Part shown: piece after piece, positions 1 through 8,084 of the stretch
How positions within the stretch are numbered: the stretch's first letter is position 1
How the letters are laid out: each line of letters opens with the position of its first letter
Source: Ornithinibacter aureus
Lineage (GTDB): Bacteria > Actinomycetota > Actinomycetes > Actinomycetales > Dermatophilaceae
Length of the DNA: 64,000 nucleotides
Assembly (NCBI RefSeq): GCF_009858245.1
Contig: NZ_VMSB01000001.1
Coordinates: 1 to 64,000, forward strand
Reading direction: 5' to 3'
The notes under the pieces: generated by a model
Told to the model about the DNA's origin: nothing
Database searches by the model: none
What the model saw: only the letters and a program-made list of their open reading frames with translations
Position numbers and translations under genes: made by a program

Positions 1-138
1 GTCCGGGCCGACCTTGGCCGGCGCGACAGCGTGCCCAGCCCGGCTCAGGGCAGCCATGATCCCGACGGCGATCGTGGTCTTGCCCTGACCCGACGCAGGT
101 GCCGCGATGACGACCCGGGGCAGGGGGGTCGGTGTCAC
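1..138 (-). CDS. cobB: Cobyrinic acid a,c-diamide synthase, N-terminal part (cut by window edge)
   Basis: Only the first 46 residues are present; the gene runs off the left edge. The protein starts with a short lead and then a P-loop, APASGQGKTT, typical of the glutamine-dependent amidotransferases CobB/CbiA that amidate the a and c side chains of the corrin ring using ATP. The start is GTG at 138, overlapping the TGA of cobO by four bases (GTGA), so it is translationally coupled as the third gene of the riboswitch-led chlID–cobO–cobB operon. The P-loop alone could also fit a related MinD-type ATPase, but position and the following 'TIAVGIMAALSRAG' stretch fit CobB well. Confidence 0.85.
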   Translation of the reverse strand, partial: MTPTPLPRVVIAAPASGQGKTTIAVGIMAALSRAGHAVAPAKVGPD

Positions 139-752
139 CACTCGATGCCCTTCTGGCCCTTCTGGCCCTTGTCGAACGGGTGGGCGATCTTGGTCATCTC
201 GGTGGCGACGTCCGCGATCTCGAGGAGGCGGGGGTGTGGATCGCGGCCGGTGATGACCACGTGCTGGTAGCCGGGGGCGGTCGGTCAGGGAGTCGACGAC
301 GTCGTCGATGTCGAGCCAACCCCACGTGAGCAGGTAGGTGAACTCGTCGAGGACATAGAGGGTGTGGGTCTCGTCGGCGAGGCGACGCTTGATCTCTTCC
401 CAGCCCTCACGGGCGGCCTCGGCATGGTCCTCCTCGGTTGCCGGCCTTGCGTGACCACGACCAGCCCGAGCCCATCTTGTGCCACTCGATCGGGCCGCCC
501 TGGCCGGTGCTGGCGGTTCACGTCGTCGAGAGCAGCCAGCGCTGCCTGCTCACCGATGCGCCACTTGGCCGACTTCACGAACTGGAACACGCCGATCGAC
601 CACCCCTGGTTCCAGCCGCGCAGGGCCAGGCCGAAGGCCGCCGTCGACTTCCCCTTCCCGGCGCCACCGTGGACGATGACGAGCGGACTGTTGCGGCGCT
701 GTCGGGTGGTGAGGCCGTCCGCAGCCTGCACCGGTGTCACTCCCTTGGCCAT
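135..752 (-). pseudogene. cobO: Cob(I)yrinic acid a,c-diamide adenosyltransferase, three frameshifts
   Basis: The enzyme attaches the adenosyl group of ATP to cobalt(I). The N-terminus is intact, with P-loop VHGGAGKGKSTAAFGLALRG and then GVFQFVKSAKWRIGEQAAL. The family sequence then continues in successive frames: PIEWHKMGSGWSWSRKAG, next EEDHAEAAREGWEEIKRRLA and YVLDEFTYLLTWGWLDIDD, and finally HVVITGRDPHPRLLEIAD to KGQKGIEW and stop. Each change is explained by one extra base, near 509–511, 437–440 and in the G5 run at 273–277. The three add up to +3, so the original frame returns for the last third. The start ATG overlaps the chlID stop (ATGA). Either a decayed gene or an intact gene with sequence errors; the restored frame and homopolymer site favour error. 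Confidence 0.85.
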
Positions 753-2877
753 CAGGCGGCCCTCCTGTCATTGATGAGCGCCACGAGGTGATCGGCGGCG
801 ATGTCTTCGAGGGGCACGTGCTCTGCGCCCATCCGGTCGGCGAGGTCCCTGGCCAGACCCATCCGGAAGCGGCCGGACTCGCAGTCGATCACGACGCTGT
901 CGACGGCGACGTGCCCCCACTGGTCGGCGATGCGCTGTGCTCTGCCCAACGCATCGACGCCCGCCGTGGCGCGTCCGTCGGTGACGAGCACGAGCAGCGC
1001 CCGTCGACGTGGGTCCCTGATGCGCTCCAGCCCAAGGGTCTTCGCGGCCGTGGCGAGACCCTCGGCCAGGGGCGTGCGCCCGCCGTGGGGGAGTTCGGCC
1101 AGGCAGGCGGCGGCCGCCTCGACCGAGGAGGTCGGCGGCAACGCGAGGTCGGCACCGGTGCCTCGGAAGGTCACCAGGCCCACGCGATCGCGTCGCTGGT
1201 AGGCGTCCATGAGCAGCGACAGGACGGCCGTCTTGACCTCGGCCATCCGAGACCGGGCAGCCATCGACCCGGAGGCGTCGACGAGCAGCAGCACGAGGTT
1301 GGACTCCTTGCCCTGGGTGATCGCCGAGCGGAGGTCGCTCGCCCGGATCTCCAGTCGGCTCGTCCCGGTCGTCCCGGTCGTCCCGGTCGTCCCGGTCGTC
1401 CGGTGGCGCGGGCGCCTCGCTCTCGGGCAGCGGCCGTGATGGTGGCGGTCAGATGGACCCGGCCCGTGCGCTCGCGGCTCGATCCGACCGTCCTGCCCCA
1501 GGTCGTGATCGCCCGGCTGCGTTTGCCGGCCGCTCCCGACCCCGTGCCCCGCACACTGAGGCGACGAATGCGGTACGGCTCGTGTGCTGCCGCCACGCCC
1601 TGGACGGGCGCCGGCGGGTCGGTCTCGGAGACCTCTCCGCCGCTCTCCGTGTCGGTGGGGTCCGGCGGTGTGCAGTCGGAGCGCTGATCGCGGGCGTCCT
1701 GCGCTCCCTCGTCGCAGTCCTGCGCCGACGGCGTCGTCATGGGGTCGCCCGAGTCGTCGTCCGCGGTGTCCGTCTCGTCGGAAGGCTCCTTCGGGCGCTC
1801 GGGCCGGTCCGGCTCGTCGGGCAGGTGAGGGTCTTCATCCTGAGGGTCCTGGGGGTCCTCCGGAGGCGGCGGCTCGTCGTCGCCGAGCAGGCGATCGAGC
1901 AGGTCCTCGTCCAGTCCCGGCGCGTCGAAGGGTGCACGCCGACGTCGGTGGGGGAGAGCGAGTTTGGCGGCGGTGCGGATGTCCTCCCGGGTGACGTCGG
2001 TGCGCCCCTCCCACGCCGCGTGGGCCACCGCAGCCCTCGCGGTCACGATGTCGGCACGCATCCCGTCGACCTCGAAGCCGGCGCAGACCGTGGCGATCTT
2101 GTCCAGCGCCCAGTCACTCAGACGCACGCGACGCAGGGCCTCCTGGGCGGACGCGATCCGGGCGGCCACATCGGCCTGCGCCACGGCATACGAGGTCTGG
2201 AAGGCGACCGGATCCTCATCGAAGGCGAGCCGCCGACGGACCACGTCCGCACGCTGCGCTGGGTCGCGGCTGGCCTTCACCTCGACGGTCAGGCCGAAGC
2301 GGTCGAGCAACTGCGGGCGAAGCTCGCCCTCCTCCGGGTTCATGGTGCCGATCAGGACGATGCGGGCAGGGTGGGACACCGACACCCCGTCGCGCTCGAC
2401 GGTGTTGCGGCCCATGGCAGCGGCGTCGAGGAGCAGGTCGACGAGATGGTCGTGCAGGAGGTTGACCTCGTCGACATAGAGCAGACCACGGTGCGCCTGG
2501 GCGAGCAGCCCCGGCTCGAAAGCCGTTTCACCGTGACCGAGGGCCTTGCTGAGGTCGAGGGAGCCGATGACGCGATCCTCGGTGGCACCCACCGGGAGTT
2601 CGACCAGACGAGCTGGGCGGGTCGTCGATGCGGCGTCGGTGTGTGGCCCGTCGGGGCAGTCGGCGGCGGGCGACCGTGGGTCGCAGCCGAAGCGACATCC
2701 GTGGACGACCGCCTGGCGGGGCAGGATCTCGGCCAGAGCGCGCACCATCGTGGACTTCGCGGTGCCCTTCTCGCCGCGCACGAGCACGCCGCCGACCTCG
2801 GGGGAGACCGTGGTGAGGACGAGGGCGAGGGCCATCTCGTCGGCACCGACGATGGCGGCGAAGGGGTAGTTGGACAC
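752..2877 (-). pseudogene. ChlI/ChlD-type chelatase subunit (AAA+ plus VWA), one frameshift
   Basis: This is the AAA+ motor and VWA partner that works with CobN to insert cobalt (ChlID type, replacing CobS/CobT). The N-terminal 330 residues are a ChlI-like AAA+ domain with P-loop [14 protein letters not shown], a Cys-rich insert ([16 protein letters not shown]) and [20 protein letters not shown]. An acidic Pro/Asp/Glu-rich linker of about 100 residues follows. The C-terminal VWA domain, with MIDAS motif VDASGSM, lies in another frame ending at 752. The frame change falls within about 1345–1440, where a 9-bp unit is repeated about four times; one base is missing or two are extra. First gene behind a cobalamin riboswitch. 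Expected intact length is about 708 residues. Confidence 0.85.
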
Positions 2878-2929
2878 GGCGCTCCTCCTGGTGAGTGACC
2901 ACGCTCACCGGCCGATTCGGCCGCCTCGG

Positions 2930-3065
2930 GGTCCCGGGGCGGCGTGACGCAGGAGGACGTCCTGGCTTCCGGTCTCCACGTCACGCGGCGAGCGGTCACA
3001 GTGGCGGGACCGCTCCGGAGTTGCACCGGTATTCCTCGCCCTGCGTCGCCCCGCATCCTCCCACA
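2930..3065 (-). promoter_or_regulatory. Cobalamin riboswitch upstream of chlID–cobO–cobB
   Basis: On the minus strand the leader shows the conserved cobalamin riboswitch blocks in order: GGTGCAACTCCGGA (3014–3027), GCCACTGTGA (2996–3005) and a B12 box-like GGAAGCCAGGACGTCC (2955–2970). It ends about 50 bases before the chlID start at 2877. Known riboswitches of this class switch off cobalamin genes when adenosylcobalamin binds. The outer helix limits are approximate. Confidence 0.9.
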
Positions 3066-3120
3066 TCGCCCACCCCGGGTCCGGCGAGGTCGATGTCTCA
3101 TCGCACGTAGGCTGTCGCGC

Positions 3121-4374
3121 GTGATCGAGGTCGTGGGCATCGAGGATGCGGGCTGGGCGTCCGTGCCCGCCCGCGAGCAGGATCTCGTATGCCGTTCGCG
3201 GCACCTTGTCGGTGGCGCCCGACACCTGGCCCTGGTCCCCGAGATCGAGGGTCAGATCCGCACACCATGGCCCACACCGATGCGCGCCCAACTGCCAGCA
3301 CTGTTCGAGCAGATCGGCACCGAGGGCGTCGTCGTGCTCGCCAGTGGTGACCCGCTGCGCTCGGGGGTCGCGAGCACCCTCATCGACCTGTTCGGCCGGG
3401 AGACGGTCCGGGTCCACCCTTCGCTGTCCTCGGAGACCCTGGCGCGGGCGCGGATGGGTTGGCCCGCCGAGGAGACGACGGTCGTGACCCTCGTCGGGCG
3501 CTCTGTCGATCGACTCCGCCGTCACCTCGACCCGCGTGCACGTCTCGTCGTCCTGTGCTCCGATGGCTCGACCCCCGCCGAGGTCGCCGCCCTTCTCGTC
3601 CAAGAGGGCTGTGGCAGTTCGCGGCTCACGGCGTGGTGGCACCTCGGAGGGCCCAAGGAGGGCAGCCGATCCGGCGCTGCACGGGACTGGGAGGTCGAGC
3701 CCACTCCTGATCTGGTCGTGCTCGCCGTCGAGGTGGACGACCTCGCGGCCGCCCGCTCGTCCTCGGGCCCCGCCCCCGGACGCCCAGAAGAGGCCTTCGA
3801 TCACGACGGACAGATCACCAAGCGTGACGTGCGCGCGAGCGCGCTGGCCCATTTGCGTCCGACACCTGGGGCCACTCTCTGGGACCTCGGCGCCGGCTCG
3901 GGTGCGGTCGCGATCGAATGGGCACTGGCGGCCCGCTGCGCGCGAGCGGTGGCCCTCGAGCGCGACCCCGGTCGTGCCGCCCGGATCCGCGCCAACGCTG
4001 CACGTCTCGGGGTGCCGCGAGAGGTCGAGGTGGTCGAGGCCGACCACGGGGCCCTCTCCCCGGAAGGGGCGTCCGTCCTCGACGCGCTGCCCGACCCGGA
4101 CGCGGTCTTCGTTGGCGGCGGTCTCACGAGCGAACTCGCCGACCTGGCGTGGGGTCGCCTCCGTCCGGGCGGACGTCTTGTCGCGCACGCCGTCACGCTC
4201 TCGGCCGAATCCGTCCTCGTCGCTGCCCACCAGCGCCACGGAGGCCACCTGACCAGGCTGAGTGTCGAGCACGCGACGCCGCTGGGTCCGCACCTGTCGT
4301 GGACCCCGGCCCGCGCGATCGTCCAGTGGAGCGCCCAGAAACCCGCCCCGCCCCACGAGCAAGGAATGTCATGA
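3121..4374 (+). CDS. cobL: Precorrin-6Y C5,15-methyltransferase (decarboxylating), CbiE/CbiT fusion
   Basis: CobL methylates C5 and C15 of precorrin-6Y and removes the acetate side-chain carboxyl to give precorrin-8. The N-terminal half is a CbiE-type tetrapyrrole methylase (VVVLASGDPLRSGVASTL). The C-terminal half is a CbiT-type Rossmann methylase, with motif I LWDLGAGSGAVAIEWAL near residue 245. At 417 residues it has the length of the fused enzyme. GTG at 3121 was chosen because homology starts at VIEVVGIEDAGW; a longer in-frame extension upstream overlaps the riboswitch region and looks non-coding. A TAGGCT element sits 9 bases before the start. The stop overlaps the cobM start (ATGA). 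Confidence 0.93.
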   Translation: MIEVVGIEDAGWASVPAREQDLVCRSRHLVGGARHLALVPEIEGQIRTPWPTPMRAQLPALFEQIGTEGVVVLASGDPLRSGVASTLIDLFGRETVRVHPSLSSETLARARMGWPAEETTVVTLVGRSVDRLRRHLDPRARLVVLCSDGSTPAEVAALLVQEGCGSSRLTAWWHLGGPKEGSRSGAARDWEVEPTPDLVVLAVEVDDLAAARSSSGPAPGRPEEAFDHDGQITKRDVRASALAHLRPTPGATLWDLGAGSGAVAIEWALAARCARAVALERDPGRAARIRANAARLGVPREVEVVEADHGALSPEGASVLDALPDPDAVFVGGGLTSELADLAWGRLRPGGRLVAHAVTLSAESVLVAAHQRHGGHLTRLSVEHATPLGPHLSWTPARAIVQWSAQKPAPPHEQGMS

Positions 4375-5147
4375 CCGTTCATTTCATCGGGGCCGGTCCC
4401 GGTGCCGCCGACCTGCTCACCCTGCGCGCCGTCCGCCTGCTGCAGGAGAGTCCGATCTGCCTCTATGCCGGCACCTACATCGACGACGAGGTCCTCTCGC
4501 ACTGCGGGCCGGAGACCGAACTCATCGACACGGCATACCTCAATCTCGACGCCATCACGGCCACCCTCGTCGCCGCCCACGACGCCGGTCATGACGTCGC
4601 CCGGCTGTGCTCGGGAGACCCGTCGATCTACTCGGCGATCGCCGAGCAGACGCGCCGTCTCGACGCCGCAGGGGTGCCCTGGGACCTCACCCCGGGCGTG
4701 CCGGCCTATGCCGCGACGGCCGCGCTCATCGGGCGTGAACTGACGGTGCCCGAGGTGGCCCAGTCGGTCGTCCTGACGCGCGCGCAGAAGGACTCGACCA
4801 CGATGCCGCCGGGGGAGACCCTGGCGGCCTTCGCCGCGACCAATGCCACCCTCGTCCTGCACCTGGCGATCCGACACACCCGGCGGCTGGCCGATGAGCT
4901 CAGTGCCCACTACGGGGCCAACTGCCCGGTCGTCGTCGGCTCGCAGGTCACCCAGCCCGAGGAACTGATCCTGCGCGGCACCCTCGCCGACATCGCCGAC
5001 CAGGTCGAGGCCGCGGGCCTGACCCAGGCCGCGGTCATCATCGTCGGCTGGGCCCTGTCGGCGGAGGACTTCGTGGAGTCCCACCTGTATTCGAGCCGAC
5101 CGCCTCGGCCCGCCGGGGAGGGGCGACCGGACGCCTCGCTGGTGTAG
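4371..5147 (+). CDS. cobM: Precorrin-4 C11-methyltransferase
   Basis: CobM uses S-adenosylmethionine to methylate C11 of precorrin-4 in the aerobic pathway. The 258-residue protein has the tetrapyrrole-methylase layout: FIGAGPGAADLLTLRA at the N-terminus (SAM site), YAGTYIDDEVL, the second motif LCSGDPSIYSAIAEQ, PGVPAYAATAALIGRELTVPE and VVVGSQVTQPEE. It overlaps cobL by four bases, so the two are translated together. Its 3' end runs almost into the riboswitch that controls the cobalt transporter genes. Confidence 0.94.
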   Translation: MTVHFIGAGPGAADLLTLRAVRLLQESPICLYAGTYIDDEVLSHCGPETELIDTAYLNLDAITATLVAAHDAGHDVARLCSGDPSIYSAIAEQTRRLDAAGVPWDLTPGVPAYAATAALIGRELTVPEVAQSVVLTRAQKDSTTMPPGETLAAFAATNATLVLHLAIRHTRRLADELSAHYGANCPVVVGSQVTQPEELILRGTLADIADQVEAAGLTQAAVIIVGWALSAEDFVESHLYSSRPPRPAGEGRPDASLV

Positions 5148-5149
5148 CC

Positions 5150-5245
5150 TGCCGAGCACCATCTGCGTGAGGAACCCGGTGCAAATCCGGGACGGTCGCG
5201 CCACTGTGAGCTGAGCCATCGGCGAGTCAGGAACTCCTGTGGATG
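5150..5245 (+). promoter_or_regulatory. Cobalamin riboswitch upstream of cbiMNQO
   Basis: The blocks are in order: GAACCCGGTGCAAATCCGGG (about 5172–5191), GCCACTGTGA (5200–5209) and a B12 box GAGTCAGGAACTCC (5224–5237). The cbiM start is about 75 bases downstream. The element begins directly after the cobM stop, so there is little room for a promoter other than within cobM. Repression of cobalt import by cobalamin is the known role of such switches. Confidence 0.93.
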
Positions 5246-5313
5246 TCGCGTGCCGCCGATCGGCGCCGCGCGTCACGTCTGATCGGGCGCGTCATCCCGA
5301 GGAAGGTGCAGCA

Positions 5314-6012
5314 ATGCACATTGCCGAGGGCTTCCTGCCCCCACTTCATGCGGCAGCGTGGACAGCCGTCGCGGCCCCCTTCGTCATCCATGGCACCCGG
5401 GCGATCAGCCGCACCATCAAGGAGCACCCCGAGGCCAAATTGTTGCTCGGTGCCGCGGGGGCCTTCACCTTCGTCCTCTCCGCGATCAAGTTGCCCTCGG
5501 TGACGGGCTCATCGTCCCACCCGACGGGCACCGGACTGGGGGCGGTGATCTTCCGGCCCCCGGTGATGGCGGCCCTGGGGACGATCGTCCTGCTCTTCCA
5601 AGCCCTCCTGCTCGCCCATGGCGGTCTGACCACCCTCGGGGCCAATGTCTTCTCGATGGCGGTCGTCGGCCCGTGGGTCGGGTATGCCGCGTTCCGCCTG
5701 CTCGGTCGCGCTCCCTTCTCGGTCCGCATCTTCGCGGCCATGGCGTTGGCCAACCTCGCGACCTACGTCATGACCGCCACCCAACTCGCGCTGGCCTTCC
5801 CGGGCCAGAACGGCTTCGTCGGCGCGTGGTCGGCCTTCCTCGGCATCTTCGCGATCACCCAAGTGCCGTTGGCCGTCATTGAAGGCCTCGTCGGCGTCCT
5901 CATCTTCAAGGCCCTGCGCAGTTGGGCCGGCCCAGAACTCTCCGCTCTCGGGGTGTTCTCGCGCCGCCGGGACCACGCCGGCACCAAGGTCGATGAGGCC
6001 ATACATGCGTAA
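5314..6012 (+). CDS. cbiM: Cobalt ECF transporter substrate-binding subunit CbiM
   Basis: CbiM is the membrane S-component that binds Co2+ in the energy-coupling-factor importer CbiMNQO. The mature start [10 protein letters not shown] is the family hallmark: the N-terminal Met-His pair binds the metal, so ATG at 5314 was chosen over an upstream in-frame start inside the riboswitch leader. The 232-residue protein has several hydrophobic spans and the segments [13 protein letters not shown] and [15 protein letters not shown] typical of CbiM. The stop overlaps the cbiN start by eight bases. Confidence 0.95.
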   Translation: MHIAEGFLPPLHAAAWTAVAAPFVIHGTRAISRTIKEHPEAKLLLGAAGAFTFVLSAIKLPSVTGSSSHPTGTGLGAVIFRPPVMAALGTIVLLFQALLLAHGGLTTLGANVFSMAVVGPWVGYAAFRLLGRAPFSVRIFAAMALANLATYVMTATQLALAFPGQNGFVGAWSAFLGIFAITQVPLAVIEGLVGVLIFKALRSWAGPELSALGVFSRRRDHAGTKVDEAIHA

Positions 6013-6385
6013 GCACGCGAGCACCCTGGCCATCCTCCTGGCGATCGTCGCCCTCTTCGCGGTCGCGATGGTCCTCGGCACCCGCCAGAGCACCGGCGAT
6101 GGCGAGACCTTCATCGGCACCGACTCGGCGGCCACCACCCACATCGAGGAGAACCACCCCGGCTACACCCCGTGGTTCCAGCCGATCTTCGAGCCCTCGA
6201 GCGGCGAGGTCGAGTCCGGACTGTTCGCGCTGCAGGCAGCACTCGGCGCAGGAGCCCTCGGGTTCGTTCTCGGCACGATGCGCGAGCGGCGTCGCCAGCG
6301 CCGGTCGGCTGCCGACGATTCGAGCCGCCCGGTGAGCGACCCGGAGCCGGCCTGTGATGCGGCCGAGCTGCAGTCGAGGGGCTGA
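6005..6385 (+). CDS. cbiN: Cobalt transport protein CbiN
   Basis: CbiN is the small membrane subunit that activates CbiM. The protein is 126 residues, with an N-terminal span ([19 protein letters not shown]), an extracytoplasmic loop containing the family motif [27 protein letters not shown], a second span ([10 protein letters not shown]) and a charged tail. The start ATG lies within the last eight bases of cbiM. The tail of about 30 residues after the second span is low-complexity and likely cytoplasmic. Confidence 0.92.
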   Translation: MRKHASTLAILLAIVALFAVAMVLGTRQSTGDGETFIGTDSAATTHIEENHPGYTPWFQPIFEPSSGEVESGLFALQAALGAGALGFVLGTMRERRRQRRSAADDSSRPVSDPEPACDAAELQSRG

Positions 6386-6387
6386 CC

Positions 6388-7167
6388 TTGGCGCGATTCG
6401 CCCTCGACGAGGCGGCCTGGTCCGGGCCGTGGCGTCTGCGGTCCACCGGTGAGAAGACCCTGCTGTCACTGGGTCTGCTCACGGTGGCCGCGACCTCGCG
6501 CTCCCTCTGGGTCTCCCTCGTCGTGCTCGTCGTCGCCGTCTCCACCGCCTTGTTCGCCGCCCGCGTCCCAAAGCGCACCTATGCCCTGGCGGTGGTCGGC
6601 CCGATGACCTTCGTCGCCGTCGGTGCCATCCCCATCGCCCTGACCTTCGGCGGCCAACCCACCGACGTCCTGGCCTCACTCGGCCCGGTGTCGCTCACGT
6701 CCACCGGCCTGTATGCCGCGGCGGCGGTCGCCGTGCGGTCGGCGGCCGCGATGGCGGCCATGACTCTCCTGGCGGCCACGACTCCGATGGTCGACCTGCT
6801 CGCGGGGCTGCGGCGACTGCGGGTGCCCGAGGTGCTCGTCGACATCGCCGGCCTGGTCTATCGGATGCTCTTCACCCTGATGGACTCCGTCCTTGCCGTC
6901 CGCGAGGCGCAGGCGGCCCGCCTCGGCTTCGTCGACGGCCGGACCGCTCGTCGGTCGATGGGCCTGATGGCGGGCTCGGTCCTCGGGCGCGCCTGGCAAC
7001 GGTCGCGGCGCCTCGAGGAGGGCCTGCGCGGACGAGGGTATGCCGGGTCGCTGCGGACCCTGCCCAGGGAGACGGTCGTGTCGGTGCCCTTCATGGCGGT
7101 CAGCGGTCTGATCGTGACCGCACTGGCCGCGACGTCGATCCTGTTCGCGCTGCGAGGTGTCGCATGA
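6388..7167 (+). CDS. cbiQ: Cobalt ECF transporter T component CbiQ
   Basis: CbiQ is the T-component that couples ATP hydrolysis by CbiO to movement of CbiM. The 259-residue protein has about five hydrophobic spans and the cytoplasmic helix with the Ala-Arg-Gly type signature (EEGLRGRGYAGSLRTL) that contacts the ATPase; a first copy of this kind of helix lies at REAQAARLGFVDGR. The start is TTG at 6388, two bases after the cbiN stop. Its stop overlaps the cbiO ATG (ATGA). Confidence 0.93.
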   Translation: MARFALDEAAWSGPWRLRSTGEKTLLSLGLLTVAATSRSLWVSLVVLVVAVSTALFAARVPKRTYALAVVGPMTFVAVGAIPIALTFGGQPTDVLASLGPVSLTSTGLYAAAAVAVRSAAAMAAMTLLAATTPMVDLLAGLRRLRVPEVLVDIAGLVYRMLFTLMDSVLAVREAQAARLGFVDGRTARRSMGLMAGSVLGRAWQRSRRLEEGLRGRGYAGSLRTLPRETVVSVPFMAVSGLIVTALAATSILFALRGVA

Positions 7168-8012
7168 CTCATCGCACCGGCACGTGGGAGCCCACCGTCG
7201 GGGCGGTGCTCGTGGGCGAGGGCCTCCACGCGGGCTACCCGGGGCGAGGCGACGTCCTCGACTGCGCCCATGTGTCCGTGACGGGGCGCAGTCGGCTCGC
7301 CCTGCTCGGCGAGAACGGCTCCGGCAAGACGACTCTGCTGCGCTGCCTCTCGGGTGCTCATGTGCCCGACGCGGGGAGCGTGGCCGTCGATGGCATCACG
7401 CTCCGCCACGACAACGCCGGTCTGCGCGACCATCGGCAGCGGGTCCAGCTCGTGCTGCAGGACCCGGACGACCAGCTCTTCTCGGCCGATGTGCGCGCCG
7501 ACGTCTCCTTCGGACCGATCAACCTCGGCCTCGACGACCACGAGGTGCGAGCGCGCGTGTCCGAGGCCCTCGAGCTGCTCGACGTCGTTGACCTCGCCGA
7601 CCGACCGGTCCACCAGTTGTCCTACGGCCAGCGCAAGCGGGTCGCCATCGCCGGGGCCGTGGCGATGCGGCCGCAGGTCATCCTGCTCGACGAGCCGACG
7701 GCAGGCCTCGACCCACGAGCGGTGACGACCCTGCGCGCGGCCCTGGACAACCTCGAGGCACGGGGCACCACGGTCGTGGTCTCGACCCACGACATCGACT
7801 TCGCCTGGGAGTGGGCCGACGAGGTGGGCGTGGTCGTGGACGGCATCGTCCACCAGGGCAGCACCGTCAAGATCATGACCGACGAGGCACTCCTTCGACG
7901 GGCACACCTCGGCGTGCCGTGGCCGGTCAAGCTGCTCCGGTCACTCGGTCACGAGATCGACGTCGTCGACCCGCCGCGGACGGTCGCTGACGTCGCGCGT
8001 TTCCTGGGCTGA
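7164..8012 (+). CDS. cbiO: Cobalt ECF transporter ATP-binding protein CbiO
   Basis: This ABC ATPase powers cobalt import. The 282-residue protein shows Walker A GENGSGKTT, Q-loop VLQDPDDQLFSADV (the D-D-Q-L-F form is typical of ECF ATPases), signature LSYGQRKRVAIAGA, Walker B VILLDEPTAGLDP and H-loop VVVSTHDIDFAWEWAD. It overlaps cbiQ by four bases and is the last gene of the cbiMNQO operon. The 72 bases to the convergent cobIJ stop hold no clear terminator; the ten bases GTGTCAGTCG occur twice there. Confidence 0.95.
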   Translation: MTHRTGTWEPTVGAVLVGEGLHAGYPGRGDVLDCAHVSVTGRSRLALLGENGSGKTTLLRCLSGAHVPDAGSVAVDGITLRHDNAGLRDHRQRVQLVLQDPDDQLFSADVRADVSFGPINLGLDDHEVRARVSEALELLDVVDLADRPVHQLSYGQRKRVAIAGAVAMRPQVILLDEPTAGLDPRAVTTLRAALDNLEARGTTVVVSTHDIDFAWEWADEVGVVVDGIVHQGSTVKIMTDEALLRRAHLGVPWPVKLLRSLGHEIDVVDPPRTVADVARFLG

Positions 8013-8084
8013 GCAGCGCCGCCCCTCTCGCGTGACCGAGCGCGGCCACGTCGACGCAGCGCGTGTCAGTCGCTGCCGAGCGTG

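Noticed and set aside
1345-1400. Possible CRISPR-like repeat in the chelatase gene
   Set aside because: 9-bp contiguous units without spacers; it is a coding tandem repeat.
734-1687. Long plus-strand open frame opposite the chelatase gene
   Set aside because: High-GC shadow: Arg/Gly/Pro-rich translation with no family pattern, while the minus strand carries clear ChlI/ChlD motifs.
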